NCBI GenBank assembly: GCA_017416145.1
Contig: JAFQDD010000004.1
Span: 1 to 64,000, forward strand
From: Spirochaetaceae bacterium
Lineage (GTDB): Bacteria > Spirochaetota > Spirochaetia > Treponematales > Treponemataceae
Direction: 5' to 3'
Length of the DNA: 64,000 nucleotides
A model generated the notes under the pieces. It was not told the origin of the DNA. It was given only the letters and a program-made list of their open reading frames with translations, and made no database searches. A program made the position numbers and the translations under genes. Positions 24,811 through 33,897 of this stretch are shown one piece after another. The stretch's first letter is position 1, and every line of letters begins with the position of its first letter.

Positions 24811-25356
24811 ATGAAAGAATGGGTTTGTAGTGTATGTGGTTATGTTCACACAGGAGATGAAGCTCCAGATCAATGTCCACAATGTAAAGTTTCAAAAGAT
24901 AAATTCAATGAAAAAGTTGCTTTTACTGGTTGGGCTGATGAACACAAAATTGGTGTAGCTAAGGGCTTGGATGCAGAAGTTGTACAAGGTCTTAGAGACA
25001 ACTATATGGGTGAATGTACAGAAGTTGGAATGTATCTTGCAATGAGCCGCCAAGCTGACAGAGAAGGATTTCCAGAAGTTGCTGAAGCATTCAAAAGATA
25101 CGCTTTTGAAGAAGCAGAACACGCTGCAAAATTTGCAGAGCTTTTAGGGGAAGTTGTAGAAAAATCTACAAAACGCAACCTAGAACTAAGAACAGCTGCT
25201 GAAGGTGGAGCTTGTGAAGGAAAACTAATGCTTGCAAAACGGGCAAAAGAACTTGGCTACGACGCTATCCACGACACAGTTCACGAAATGGCAAAAGACG
25301 AAGCACGTCATGGTGCTGGTTTCAAAGGCTTGTTAGAAAGATACTTTGGAAAATAA
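24811..25356 (+). CDS. rubrerythrin, rubredoxin domain first (reverse rubrerythrin)
   Basis: The 181-residue protein begins with a rubredoxin-type iron site ([20 protein letters not shown], then QC) and continues with a ferritin-like four-helix domain: [32 protein letters not shown] and [11 protein letters not shown] with the two E-x-x-H motifs. This inverted order is known from clostridial reverse rubrerythrins, which reduce H2O2 and O2. The promoter carries two operator palindromes, so it is likely peroxide-regulated. GAAGGAG precedes the start. Confidence 0.93.
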   Translation: MKEWVCSVCGYVHTGDEAPDQCPQCKVSKDKFNEKVAFTGWADEHKIGVAKGLDAEVVQGLRDNYMGECTEVGMYLAMSRQADREGFPEVAEAFKRYAFEEAEHAAKFAELLGEVVEKSTKRNLELRTAAEGGACEGKLMLAKRAKELGYDAIHDTVHEMAKDEARHGAGFKGLLERYFGK

Positions 25357-25365
25357 GATTTTCTT

Positions 25366-25416
25366 GACTTTTTTCAGATTGGCGGGTGGGCTTATCTGGA
25401 AAAAGTCTTTTTTTTA
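25366..25416 (+). terminator. rho-independent terminator of the rubrerythrin gene
   Basis: GACTTTTTTCAGAT pairs with ATCTGGAAAAAGTC (one G-T pair) and is followed by eight Ts. Rubrerythrin and perR are therefore separate units or are linked by read-through. Confidence 0.8.
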
Positions 25417-25456
25417 TAAGATTGCTAGTTTACAACATGGAAAAGTTGTCGACTAG

Positions 25457-25885
25457 ATGAAAAATGGTTATTATATGCTTATGAATCAAAATACTATTAT
25501 TGAAAAATTATCTGAAAAAAATATTCGCCCCTCTCTTCAAAGAATGGCGGTTTATGGATTTCTTGTAGAAAATCCTATTCATCCAACTGTGGACACAATT
25601 TATCAGGCTTTGCATCCAGAAATCCCTACTCTATCAAAAACTACGGTTTACAACACATTAAAACAACTTGTTGATTGTGGGCTTGTTCAAACTGTTACAA
25701 TCGAAGACGGAGAACTTCGCTACGATGCGGACATCTCAAATCATTTGCATTTTAAATGTATAAAATGTGGCACAGTTTTTGACGTATTTAAAGAAATAAC
25801 CCTTCCAGAAAACTTGCTTCCAGAAGGGTTTGTAGTTTCAAAAAAGCAAACTAATATTTGGGGAACTTGCCCAAACTGTAACTGA
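25457..25885 (+). CDS. perR: PerR/Fur family transcriptional repressor
   Basis: The 142-residue protein has the Fur fold: a winged helix (NIRPSLQRMAVYGFLVENP, then STVYNTLKQL-like SKTTVYNTLKQLVDCGLV) and a C-terminal part with HLHFKCIKCGTVFDVF and CPNC. The two CxxC pairs form the structural Zn site. Location after a rubrerythrin under palindromic operators supports PerR. The start at 25457 has no clear ribosome binding site; ATG 25481 is an alternative. It converges with galT. Confidence 0.82.
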   Translation: MKNGYYMLMNQNTIIEKLSEKNIRPSLQRMAVYGFLVENPIHPTVDTIYQALHPEIPTLSKTTVYNTLKQLVDCGLVQTVTIEDGELRYDADISNHLHFKCIKCGTVFDVFKEITLPENLLPEGFVVSKKQTNIWGTCPNCN

Positions 25886-27382
25886 TTACAAAATATCAAT
25901 AAATCTATTGAAATCTGTTAAGTTTTTGTAAACTCCTGCGTCCTGTAAAACTTTGCTAAATACAAGTCCGGTTTCTTTTTTTAGCACTTCATCAATATTA
26001 TCCTTGGATAAATCTTGATATTTTGCCTTGATTTCTTCTGCCCAAGGAGCATGAGCTTTTAGATTTTCGATTTTGCTAATATCCTCATTTGCCAAAATTG
26101 CTTCACCTAAAGCTGCAAGTTCTGTTTTTAATCTTGATGGAAGAACTGCTAACCCCATAACTTCAATCAACCCAATATTTTCTTTTTTGATGTGATGAAG
26201 TTCTGCGTGAGGATGGTAAACTCCTAGAGGATGTTCCTCTGTTGTGATATTGTTGCGTAAAACCAAATCAAGCTCATACATATTATCTCGGCGACGAGCA
26301 ATTGGTGTAATTGTGTTGTGTTTTTCACCATCAGTTTCTGCAAAAACAAAAGCTTTTTCGTCTGTGTAGCCTCGCCATTTATCCAAAATATAAGAAGCAA
26401 CTTCTATCAATTTAGCCTTATTTTTTGAATCAATTCGGATAACACTCATAGGCCAGTTTACAATTCCGCATTTTACACCTTTGAACTCTGGAATATTAAA
26501 CTCTTCGATAATTTCTGCCTTTGCCATTGGGAAAATATAATTTCCACCTTGGAAGTGATTGTGAGTTAGAATTGAGCCACCAACAATTGGAATATCTGCA
26601 TTGCTTCCGATTGTATAATGTGGAAATTCTTCAACAAAATCTAAAAGTCGAACAAAAGTTTCTCTTGAAATCACCATTGGAATGTGACCTGCATCAAAAA
26701 CGATACAATGTTCGTTGTAATAAACATAAGGTGAATACTGCATAAACCAATCTTCACCGTTTAATTTCATAGGAATAATTCTGTGATTTTGTCGTGCAGG
26801 ATGATTCATTCGCCCAGCATAACCTTCGTTTTCTTTGCACAAAAGACAAGCTGGATATCCACCTTGTTTTGCATTTCTGGCTGCTGCAATTGCCTTTGGA
26901 TCTTTTTCAGGTTTTGAAAGATTGATTGTAATATCCAACTCTCCATATTCAGTGGAAGTTTTCCATTTCATATCTTTTGCAACTCGATAACGACGAATAT
27001 AATCTGTGTTGCAACTAAAATCATAAAACCAATCTGTAGCATCTTTTGGAGATTTTGCTTTTAGAGAAGCAAACTTTTCTCGCACAACAGAAGGAGGTGG
27101 CACTAACTGTGACATAATTTTTGTATCAAACAAATCTTTTTCTACAATATTATCATCAATAAAATTTTGACTAACTGCATAATCAAGCATTTCTTTTAAA
27201 ATTTCTTCTAAATCTTCGATTTTAACTGTTGGAAGATTTTTTGCTTCTTCTAAAGTTTCAAATCCATCAAGCTTGAAAAGTTCTAACAATTTATTTTGTG
27301 TGTAAATTGTGTCTTCTTCTGGAAAAAGTTTTGTAAGTAATCCATAAGATACTAAACGATTGATATTTTGCAAAATTGTCAT
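25886..27382 (-). CDS. galT: UDP-glucose--hexose-1-phosphate uridylyltransferase, type II
   Basis: The 498-residue protein is the long, non-canonical GalT known from Firmicutes, which swaps UMP between UDP-glucose and galactose-1-phosphate in the Leloir pathway. Visible family parts are YPACLLCKENEGYAGRMNHP, ARQNHRIIPM, ILTHNHFQGGNYIFPMAKAE and YHPHAELHHIKKENIGLIEVMGLAVLP. The last codon lies against perR. No galK or galE neighbour is in view. Promoter and LacI-like operator lie upstream. Confidence 0.93.
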   Translation of the reverse strand: MTILQNINRLVSYGLLTKLFPEEDTIYTQNKLLELFKLDGFETLEEAKNLPTVKIEDLEEILKEMLDYAVSQNFIDDNIVEKDLFDTKIMSQLVPPPSVVREKFASLKAKSPKDATDWFYDFSCNTDYIRRYRVAKDMKWKTSTEYGELDITINLSKPEKDPKAIAAARNAKQGGYPACLLCKENEGYAGRMNHPARQNHRIIPMKLNGEDWFMQYSPYVYYNEHCIVFDAGHIPMVISRETFVRLLDFVEEFPHYTIGSNADIPIVGGSILTHNHFQGGNYIFPMAKAEIIEEFNIPEFKGVKCGIVNWPMSVIRIDSKNKAKLIEVASYILDKWRGYTDEKAFVFAETDGEKHNTITPIARRRDNMYELDLVLRNNITTEEHPLGVYHPHAELHHIKKENIGLIEVMGLAVLPSRLKTELAALGEAILANEDISKIENLKAHAPWAEEIKAKYQDLSKDNIDEVLKKETGLVFSKVLQDAGVYKNLTDFNRFIDIL

Positions 27383-27425
27383 AATTTTTGCCCCCTATTT
27401 GCCACTTTGCAATTGTAATATATAT

Positions 27426-27454
27426 ATTTTATCATAGAGCAACCGGTTGTTCAA
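27426..27454 (-). promoter_or_regulatory. galT promoter with palindromic operator in the spacer
   Basis: On the minus strand: TTGAAC (-35, 27454-27449), a 17-base spacer and TAAAAT (-10, 27431-27426). The spacer contains most of CAACCGGTTG (27440-27449), a perfect palindrome with a central CG like LacI/GalR-type operators. A bound repressor would block RNA polymerase. Confidence 0.65.
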
Positions 27455-27559
27455 GTATACTCCAAAACAAATAAGTCGAAATCTATAGATTTATAACTTA
27501 TTCACTTTTGATTATACATCACTTTTATTATTTTTGATTATAAAATGGAATAAAAATGC

Positions 27560-27602
27560 AAAAAAAAACGCCCACTTCTCAGATTTCTCTGGAAAGGGCG
27601 TC
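27560..27602 (-). terminator. rho-independent terminator of rpmB
   Basis: On the minus strand GACGCCC pairs with GGGCG through a longer imperfect stem (TTTCCAGAG/TCTGAGAAG) and is followed by TTTTTTTTG. It lies about 20 bases after the rpmB stop. Confidence 0.85.
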
Positions 27603-27622
27603 TTCTAAAAAAGTTTTGGAAA

Positions 27623-27814
27623 TTAAACTTTTTTTGTAACGTAACCACTGCGTAAACAACGTGTACACATTTTAACTGTCATTGTTGTTCCACCAATTTC
27701 TGTTTTAACTTCGATAATATTTGGCTTCCACAAACGACGTGTGTGATTATATGATTTACTTACTTTGTTTCCGCTCATTGAGCCTTTTCCACAAATTTCA
27801 CATCTTCTGGACAT
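27623..27814 (-). CDS. rpmB: 50S ribosomal protein L28
   Basis: The 63-residue protein starts MSRRCEICGKGSMSGNKVSK, followed by RRLWKPNI and MCTRCLRSGYV. The two C-x-x-C pairs mark the zinc-containing form of L28. Length is normal. It has its own terminator and no obvious co-transcribed neighbour. The ribosome binding site is AGGAAGG a few bases before the start. Confidence 0.96.
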   Translation of the reverse strand: MSRRCEICGKGSMSGNKVSKSYNHTRRLWKPNIIEVKTEIGGTTMTVKMCTRCLRSGYVTKKV

Positions 27815-27904
27815 AACAACCTTCCTATATAATGCTAGTAAGACATATTACCAAAATGAGAAAATCACGTCAATAGATTCGAGGGGTGAAAACCCTTTTT
27901 TTCG

Positions 27905-28016
27905 ATAAAAAGTGCAAATTGCTGCGAGTCTCGCAATTTGCCTCGAGCACCCCGCTTTCCCAAAAGAACGACCAAAGGGCTTGCCGCCCTCTGGACTCTT
28001 GCAATAGAGATTTATT
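27905..28016. repeat. GC-rich dispersed repeat element (copy 2)
   Basis: The gap 27815-28165 holds GTGCAAATTGCTGCGAGTCT followed by CGCAATTTGCC, a hairpin (AAATTGC/GCAATTT with an inner TGCGAG/CTCGCA), then ACGACCAAAGGGCTTGCCGC. Its first part matches 24437-24458 and the ACCAAAGGG part matches the reverse of CCCTTTGGTCGTT at 24526. It is a second copy of the same repeat family. Confidence 0.6.
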
Positions 28017-28165
28017 TTAGTTGTTTGGGTTTGTTAGCTTCGTGTTTTGGGTTGATTTCAGTCACGACTTAACAGCGTGACGTGTTTAGACAAAACTCTG
28101 GGGGTATCCGTAGCGAATGAAAAACACATTTCTCTGGCAATCCTGTTTTTAATAGTTGTTAGTAA

Positions 28166-28633
28166 TTATTTTTGTTGCGTTGATTTTTTCCAATAATCAA
28201 AAATCAAATCCTGAATATCTTCTTTGTCTAAAATTTGCCTATCGAGTTCTCTTAAATAATCACAATATTCATCTTCGGTTTCTTCATCATATAAGTGTTC
28301 TAGTTCTTCATTTTCTATATCAGTCAAAAAATCAGCTTCGCTTTTATTTTCTACATTTACCTTTTTAATTGCTAAATTTAATAATTCTAAATTAGTTTTA
28401 GCATTTATTTCTTTTAATGCTTCTCTTATTTCAAAAACTAATGGGCTCATGTATCCTGTAAAAATTGCCATAAATCCATCATTCATTTGTTCTAAATAAT
28501 ACTGATATGCACAAAAAACAGTTTTTTCGACAGGATCTAATTTTTTTACATTTTTACACATAACTGAATTATCATCAGATGCAACTTTTTCATATATTCT
28601 ATCATTTATTTTATCAAGTTCTTCATGATACAT
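28166..28633 (-). CDS. DUF4375/DMP19-like protein
   Basis: The 155-residue acidic protein has YQYYLEQMNDGFMAIFTGYM followed by a helical stretch (FEIREALKEINAKTNLELLN), the conserved pattern of DMP19/DUF4375 proteins (E-x-x-N-G-G-x-x-x-Y/F with a following 'al..i'). No activity is known for that family. The C-terminal third is rich in Asp and Glu. It lies alone between two repeat blocks. Confidence 0.6.
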   Translation of the reverse strand: MYHEELDKINDRIYEKVASDDNSVMCKNVKKLDPVEKTVFCAYQYYLEQMNDGFMAIFTGYMSPLVFEIREALKEINAKTNLELLNLAIKKVNVENKSEADFLTDIENEELEHLYDEETEDEYCDYLRELDRQILDKEDIQDLIFDYWKKSTQQK

Positions 28634-28664
28634 TTTACTTCTCCCATAAAAAGTTGATTAGGAA

Positions 28665-28890
28665 ATATACACGTTTTTAAGGTTTAAAACAATGAAAATC
28701 TACACGTTTTTGAGGTTAATTTTGTGCAAAATATACACATTTTTGAGGTTTAGCCTGTTTGTAAAAAGGTGATGTCGGACAAGGGATTGGAGCAACAGCG
28801 GAGCTGTCCCGACCGTTAGGGAGTGGATGAGCCGCGGTAGACGGCGAATTGCGGAAAGCCCGGTTTTTTGCGACGCAAAAAATGGCCCCA
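28665..28890. repeat. short triplicate repeat plus GC-rich repeat element
   Basis: Three copies of TACACGTTTTTGAGGTT-like sequence lie at 28669, 28691 and 28731 with 2-3 differences. Then from about 28770 to 28885 comes a GC-rich block (GGAGCAACAGCGGAGCTGTC, then GAGCCGCGGTAGACGGCGAA and TTTTTTGCGACGCAAAAAAT). The last part is a perfect palindrome-like hairpin. The whole gap of 28634-29020 has no gene besides the thrS promoter. The block looks like a mobile or repetitive element that is common in the host genus as I recall it. Confidence 0.55.
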
Positions 28891-28938
28891 AATATTAAAT
28901 TAGAAATTTAATTATGGTTGGTATTTCTCGGTTCGGCA

Positions 28939-28967
28939 TTGAATAAAATGTCTTCTCTGTCTATAAT
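28939..28967 (+). promoter_or_regulatory. thrS promoter
   Basis: TTGAAT (28939-28944), a 17-base spacer, and a perfect TATAAT (28962-28967) lie 54 bases before the thrS start. AAAGGA precedes the ATG. No T-box leader is seen in the short leader. Confidence 0.75.
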
Positions 28968-29020
28968 GGTTTTATTATTTCGGTTTCCGTAAGATGTAAT
29001 TACGAGCCAAAGGATGTATT

Positions 29021-30769
29021 ATGAGCGAAAAAAAAGAAAGACTTGCTGTAATTAGACACAGTACAGCACACGTTATGGCGGAAGCAGTTTTGAAATTGTT
29101 TCCTGGTAGTAAGGTAGCTATTGGGCCTTCTATTGATAATGGGTTTTATTATGACTTTGAATTGAGTCGACCTATCAAGGAAGAGGATTTAGCTGAAATC
29201 GAAAAAGAGATGCGCCGCATTGTAAGCGGGAATCACGATTTTGAACGCAAAGTAGTTTCTAAAGAAGAAGCTTTATCACTTTTTGCAGATCAACCTTACA
29301 AAATTGAATTGATTAATGAATTGCCTGATGGTGAAGAAATTTCTATCTACACTCAAGATGGTTACACTGATTTGTGTCGTGGTCCTCACGTGGCAAATAC
29401 TAAAGAAATCAACTCTCAAAGCTTTAAATTGATGAAAACAGCTGGGGCTTACTGGCGTGGGGATGTTAAGCGTCCTATGTTGACTCGTATTTATGGTACT
29501 GCTTGGGAAAAGCCAAATGAGTTAAAAGAATATTTGAATATGCTTGCTGAGGCTGAAAAGCGTGACCACAGAAAAATCGGTAAGGAACTTGATTTTTTCC
29601 ATATTGATGAGGAAAATCCTGGTGAAATTTTCTGGCACCCAAATGGCTGGATGCTTTATTCTATCATTAAGGACTATGTTCGGGAAAAAATCCGAAAAGA
29701 TGGTTATGTGGAAGTAAACACTCCTTTTGTTATGCCTCGTTCTCTTTGGGAAAGAAGTGGTCACTGGGCTAAATATCAGGAAAATATGTTTATTACTGAG
29801 AGTGAAAAGCGTTTGTTTGCTCTAAAGCCAATGAACTGTCCTGGTCACGTGGAGATTTTCAAAAATCGTTTACGTTCTTACAAGGATTTGCCTTTACGTA
29901 TGGCAGAATTTGGTTCTTGTACTCGTAATGAAGCAAGTGGTGCTTTGCACGGAATTATGCGTGTTCGCGGGTTTGTGCAAGATGATGCTCACATTTTCTG
30001 TACTGAAGACCAGATTCCAGAAGAAGTTGCAAAATTCTGTGCTTTGTTAAAGGATATTTACAAGGACTTTGGCTTTACTGATGATAAAATCGTTGTAAAA
30101 TTCTCAACTCGCCCAGAAAAACGGGTTGGAACTGACGAAGATTGGGATAGAGCTGAAGGTGCTTTGGCTGACGCTTGTAAAAAATGCGGTCTAGAGTATG
30201 AGCTTCAACCTGGGGAAGGTGCTTTCTATGGGCCAAAACTTGAGTTTACATTGATTGATGCTTTGGGTCGTCCTTGGCAATGTGGTACTATTCAAGTTGA
30301 CTATCAGCTTCCTTCTGCTGAAAGACTAAACGCTGAATACATTGGTAGCGACAACGCAAAGCACCATCCTGTAATGCTTCACAGAGCTGTTTTAGGTTCT
30401 TTGGAACGCTTTATCGGTATTTTGATTGAAAACTTTGCTGGGGCTTTACCTGCTTGGCTTTCTTATCAACAAGTTGCGATGATTCCAGTTGCTCCAACTT
30501 TTAATGATTATGCAGCTTCTGTTCTAAAACAAATTGAAGACGCAGGTTTCCGTGCTGGAGCTGATTATGGAACTGACAATATGAAGGGCAAAATTAAAAC
30601 TGCTCAATTACAAAAGATTCCATATATGCTTGTTGTTGGAGAAAAGGAAATGAATGAAGGTACTGTTGCAGTTCGTTTCCGTGATGGTCGTCCTCAACAA
30701 ATTATGAAGGTAGAAGAATTTATTGCTTATCTAAAGGACAAAGTTGATAATCACTTTGTAGGAATTTAG
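29021..30769 (+). CDS. thrS: threonyl-tRNA synthetase (no TGS domain)
   Basis: The 582-residue protein has the editing domain ([29 protein letters not shown]), the class II catalytic core ([20 protein letters not shown] with motif 2 nearby, [17 protein letters not shown] as motif 3) and the anticodon-binding end ([14 protein letters not shown]). It begins at the editing domain; the N-terminal TGS domain of about 60 residues usual in bacteria is missing. The start with AAAGGA is firm, so the absence is real. It loads tRNA-Thr. Confidence 0.96.
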   Translation: MSEKKERLAVIRHSTAHVMAEAVLKLFPGSKVAIGPSIDNGFYYDFELSRPIKEEDLAEIEKEMRRIVSGNHDFERKVVSKEEALSLFADQPYKIELINELPDGEEISIYTQDGYTDLCRGPHVANTKEINSQSFKLMKTAGAYWRGDVKRPMLTRIYGTAWEKPNELKEYLNMLAEAEKRDHRKIGKELDFFHIDEENPGEIFWHPNGWMLYSIIKDYVREKIRKDGYVEVNTPFVMPRSLWERSGHWAKYQENMFITESEKRLFALKPMNCPGHVEIFKNRLRSYKDLPLRMAEFGSCTRNEASGALHGIMRVRGFVQDDAHIFCTEDQIPEEVAKFCALLKDIYKDFGFTDDKIVVKFSTRPEKRVGTDEDWDRAEGALADACKKCGLEYELQPGEGAFYGPKLEFTLIDALGRPWQCGTIQVDYQLPSAERLNAEYIGSDNAKHHPVMLHRAVLGSLERFIGILIENFAGALPAWLSYQQVAMIPVAPTFNDYAASVLKQIEDAGFRAGADYGTDNMKGKIKTAQLQKIPYMLVVGEKEMNEGTVAVRFRDGRPQQIMKVEEFIAYLKDKVDNHFVGI

Positions 30770-30796
30770 TATAAGCCTACGCCAGATTGTAGAGGT

Positions 30797-30877
30797 GGGG
30801 ATTTTAAAATCCCCAAAAAAAACACTTGGGTATAAAATGGGCATTGGTTCAATTTTTGAGCCAATGCTTTTTTTTCT
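30797..30877 (+). terminator. two terminator-like hairpins after thrS
   Basis: The first hairpin is GGGGATTTTAAAATCCCC followed by a run of A (30797-30814), so it would serve the opposite strand. The second is GCATTGGTTCA / TGAGCCAATGC with eight Ts (30841-30877), a good plus-strand terminator. Confidence 0.8.
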
Positions 30878-30898
30878 TTGTTGGCAAATATTCTCCCC

Positions 30899-30927
30899 TT
30901 GACAAAAATCATCTATCTTAGTAATTT
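30899..30927 (+). promoter_or_regulatory. ddh promoter
   Basis: TTGACA (30899-30904), a 17-base spacer and TAATTT (30922-30927). The gene starts at 31000 after GGAGGAAAA. Confidence 0.6.
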
Positions 30928-30999
30928 ATTTATAGTGTTTCTAAAAAGAACTACTAACACAAACAAAGTAATTTACCAACTTTTTGGAGGAAAATAAAA

Positions 31000-31989
31000 A
31001 TGAAAATTGGAATTTTAGGATACGGAAACCTTGGAAAAGGCGTTGAATGTGCCATCAAACAAAATGCAGATTGTGAGCTTGTGGCAGTTTTTACTCGTCG
31101 CGACCCTAGCACTGTAAAACTTTTAACTGAAGGTGTTCCTGTTGTAAAAATTGATGATATTCTAAGTTATCAAGATAAAATTGACGTTTTGATTATTTGT
31201 GGCGGAAGTGCAACTGATCTTCCAAAACAAACTCCAGAATATGCAAAATATTTTAACGTAATAGACAGTTTTGACACTCACGCAAAAATCCCAGAACATT
31301 TTGCAGCCGTTGACCAAAACGCAAAAGCAAACAAAAAAACAGCTTTAATCAGTGCTGGTTGGGATCCTGGAATGTTTAGCCTTGCTCGTCTTTACGCAAA
31401 CGCAATTTTGCCAAATGGCAACGATTACACATTCTGGGGAAAAGGCGTTAGCCAAGGTCACTCAGACGCAATTCGTCGAATTAGCGGTGTAAAAAACGCA
31501 AAACAATACACAATTCCAGTGGAATCTGCTTTGGCATCTGTTCGGGGTGGAGAAAATCCTGAACTTACAACTCGCCAAAAACACACTCGGGAATGTTTTG
31601 TTGTTTTAGAAGATGGTGCAACAGAAGCAGACAAAGCTCGTGTTGAAAAAGAAATAAAAGAAATGCCAAACTACTTTGCCGACTACGACACAACAGTAAA
31701 CTTTATTAGCGAAGAAGAATTGCTCCGGGACCATTCAGGCATTCCACACGGGGGATTTGTTTTCCGCACAGGCAAAACAGGCTGGAACAACGAATTTGAT
31801 AACGTAATTGAATATAGCCTAAAACTTGATTCAAACCCAGCATTTACTTCAAGCGTTATTGTCGCTTACGCACGTGCAGTTTGCCGCATGAACAGCGAAG
31901 GCATGACAGGCTGTAAAACAGTTTTTGATGTGCCACCAGCTTATTTAACAAGCATGAGCAACGAAGAAATTAGAGCGAAGTTGTTGTAG
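31000..31989 (+). CDS. ddh: meso-diaminopimelate D-dehydrogenase
   Basis: The 329-residue protein makes meso-diaminopimelate from tetrahydrodipicolinate in one NADPH-dependent step, feeding lysine and peptidoglycan synthesis. Visible parts are MKIGILGYGNLGKGVECAIK (Rossmann start), VAVFTRRDP, SAGWDPGMFSLARLYA, FWGKGVSQGHSDAIRRI and the C-terminal SSVIVAYARAVCRM. The length is normal for the family. GGAGGAAAA precedes the start. A terminator follows. It stands alone between repeats and accessory genes. Confidence 0.95.
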   Translation: MKIGILGYGNLGKGVECAIKQNADCELVAVFTRRDPSTVKLLTEGVPVVKIDDILSYQDKIDVLIICGGSATDLPKQTPEYAKYFNVIDSFDTHAKIPEHFAAVDQNAKANKKTALISAGWDPGMFSLARLYANAILPNGNDYTFWGKGVSQGHSDAIRRISGVKNAKQYTIPVESALASVRGGENPELTTRQKHTRECFVVLEDGATEADKARVEKEIKEMPNYFADYDTTVNFISEEELLRDHSGIPHGGFVFRTGKTGWNNEFDNVIEYSLKLDSNPAFTSSVIVAYARAVCRMNSEGMTGCKTVFDVPPAYLTSMSNEEIRAKLL

Positions 31990-32062
31990 TTTCGACTTCG
32001 CTCAACTACCGGTGTCTGCGGGTAGGAGTTGCCCGAAGAAAGATTCTCTTTGGCCACAAGAG

Positions 32063-32105
32063 CCCCCACTGGAAGATGGAATGTCGGAAGGTGGGGGATT
32101 TTTTT
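32063..32105 (+). terminator. terminator after ddh
   Basis: CCCCCAC pairs with GTGGGGG over a 21-base loop and is followed by a run of Ts (ATTTTTTTA). Confidence 0.75.
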
Positions 32106-32110
32106 ATGTA

Positions 32111-32293
32111 TTATTCTTTTTCATGCGCATAAATCCATTCTAGCAACTTTTCATCTCTTAATCCTTCATATCCTCCAGTTTGACTAATTACTTCAGAATG
32201 AATTTTCATGACCATTTTTTTTGAATTATTCTCACTTGGCAATAACCTCATGGGATTCCTTATTTTTAGCCATAATCTTTCTAAAACTTCCAA
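32111..32293 (-). pseudogene. Doc/Fic toxin fragment (N-terminal part)
   Basis: The 60-codon frame contains KIHSEVISQTGGYEGLRDEK and then LLEWIYAHEKE with a stop. The H-x-x-x-I-x-x-T-G-G-x-x-G-x-R-D-x-x-L-L pattern is the start of Doc-type Fic toxins, but the H-x-F-x-x-G-N-K core that follows in intact toxins is missing. The remnant lies next to an intact hydrolase gene. No antitoxin is seen beside it. Confidence 0.55.
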
Positions 32294-32301
32294 AAATTTG
32301 C

Positions 32302-32307
32302 TATAAT
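32302..32307 (+). promoter_or_regulatory. -10 box next to hydrolase start (possible leaderless mRNA)
   Basis: A perfect TATAAT ends seven bases before the ATG at 32314. The expected start of transcription is the ATG itself. No ribosome binding site is seen, and the -35 region is weak. Confidence 0.45.
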
Positions 32308-32313
32308 CAAATT

Positions 32314-33255
32314 ATGGAAAAACAGAATGATTTTTTTGAAGAATACGTTTCAATCAATAATTTAGAGCATTATTTTTTACATTACCCTACCGAATCAGAT
32401 TTTTTGGTTTTGTTTTTGCATGGAGGACCTGGGCAATCGGAAAGTTACCTTGCTTACAAAACTGTTTCCAAAAACAGAAATTACACCCTTGTATTTTACG
32501 ACCAACGAGGAAGCGGAAAAACAAACTTAAAAGATGCTTCACAAGAAAAAGTTACCTTAAAAATTCTCATTTCTGATTTGGACAAAATCATTGATTATTT
32601 AAAGTCAAAATATCACCAGAAAAAAATAATTATCCTTGGACACTCTTGGGGAAGTATTTTGGGATTAGAATATTCAAAATTATTTCCAGAAAAAATCTCA
32701 GCCTATGTTGGAATGGGGCAAGTTATCAATTTTCGGCAAGGAGAAAAAGTAGGTTTTGAACATTGCTACAAATTGGCAAATCAAAAAGACAAAAAAAAGC
32801 TTCTAAAACTTGGAAATTATCCTGAATCAGTTACAAAAGAAAATGCTTTGGCAAAATGTAATAAATTTCGGGTGATTCAAATGAAATACGGTATTTGCGG
32901 ATACAAAGAAGGAACTTTTTCTATGTTAAAGATTTCTCTAAAAAGCCCGGTATTCTCTTGGAAAGATTTAAAAGGAAATATTGCAGCCTCAAAAAGAAAC
33001 ACCTTACTCATGGATTATCTCATTGACTATGACACTTCCAACTTTTTGCAACCACCATTCCCTGTGTATTTTATTTCTGGCGAAAATGATTGGCAAGTAC
33101 CTTATGTTTGCGTAAAAGAATATTTTGACAAAATTACAGCCCCGGACAAAAAGTTTTTCTTGCTCAAAAATGCAGGACATTTAACAGACTTGGAAAACCC
33201 TCAAGATTACAATAATGCACTAAACGAAATTTGTGAACGAATATTGAAAGGATAA
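32314..33255 (+). CDS. alpha/beta hydrolase (proline iminopeptidase-like)
   Basis: The 313-residue protein has VLFLHGGPGQSESYLAYKTV (oxyanion loop HGGPG), FYDQRGSGKTN, the elbow ILGHSWGSILGLEYSKLFPE (G-x-S-x-G) and, near the end, YFISGENDWQVPY and NAGHLTDLE (His). HGGPG and DQRGSG are typical for proline iminopeptidases and related hydrolases. The frame is open for 93 bases upstream, but ATG 32314 directly after TATAAT is the natural start. Confidence 0.85.
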   Translation: MEKQNDFFEEYVSINNLEHYFLHYPTESDFLVLFLHGGPGQSESYLAYKTVSKNRNYTLVFYDQRGSGKTNLKDASQEKVTLKILISDLDKIIDYLKSKYHQKKIIILGHSWGSILGLEYSKLFPEKISAYVGMGQVINFRQGEKVGFEHCYKLANQKDKKKLLKLGNYPESVTKENALAKCNKFRVIQMKYGICGYKEGTFSMLKISLKSPVFSWKDLKGNIAASKRNTLLMDYLIDYDTSNFLQPPFPVYFISGENDWQVPYVCVKEYFDKITAPDKKFFLLKNAGHLTDLENPQDYNNALNEICERILKG

Positions 33256-33379
33256 TGAATTTTTGTCGCTTACCTTTCTCCGTCGATTCAATAACAGATT
33301 TTATAAATTGAACGGGGATTTGCGTGTAAATAAAGTTTACTCGAAGGGGGATTTACGTTATATTTTATTCTGAGAGGTA

Positions 33380-33697
33380 AATTCAACAAATTTGGGATAT
33401 GTATTTGAATGTGCAATAGCTCAAATTTTAGTTGCACGAGGAAATAATCTTTTCTATTACACTATGCAAAGTAATACATCAAATCATTTGTATGAAATAG
33501 ATTTTCTTACTTCTACAGGAGATAAAATCAATCCAATTGAAGTAAAATCTGGAAACTACAGAGGACATAAATCTTTAGACGTATTTTGTGACAAGTTCAG
33601 TAGCCGAATCAAAAATAAGTATGTTATTCATACAAAAGATTACAAATGGGAAAACGGCATCCATTACCTACCAGTGTATATGATTCCGTTTTTGTAA
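33380..33697 (+). pseudogene. C-terminal part of a DUF4143 (AAA) ATPase
   Basis: The frame starts with a fragment (TNLGYVFECAIAQILVARGN) and continues EIDFLTSTGDKINPIEVKSG, NYRGHKSLDVFCDKF and IKNKYVIHTKDYKW to a normal end. This is the C-terminal DUF4143 domain of the family that is complete at 46007-47167. The AAA Walker part that should come first is missing and a stop precedes the fragment. It is a truncated relic. Confidence 0.75.
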
Positions 33698-33729
33698 TAA
33701 AAACTTTTTATGTGCTAGGGGTTATATGA

Positions 33730-33766
33730 GCCTCTCCCCTTCACCTTACGGTTCAAGGGGAGAGGC
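33730..33766. repeat. perfect 12-bp hairpin repeat
   Basis: GCCTCTCCCCTT pairs with AAGGGGAGAGGC over a 13-base loop. It is GC-rich against the AT-rich flanks and has no following T tract, so it is more like a short dispersed palindromic element than a terminator. Confidence 0.6.
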
Positions 33767-33897
33767 GAGCATTTCCGAGTTCTACGCAATCTTCAATTGC
33801 TATCAAGTTTGGATGAATGTAAATTATTTTACTTTGCGCCTTTCGTGCAGGTGCATCCCTAACGCAAAAGAAAAAGAATTATAAATGAATAATTGAA

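Noticed and set aside
28700-28891. 63-codon minus-strand frame in the gap before thrS
   Set aside because: It is the translation of the GC-rich repeat block; no ribosome binding site and low-complexity content.
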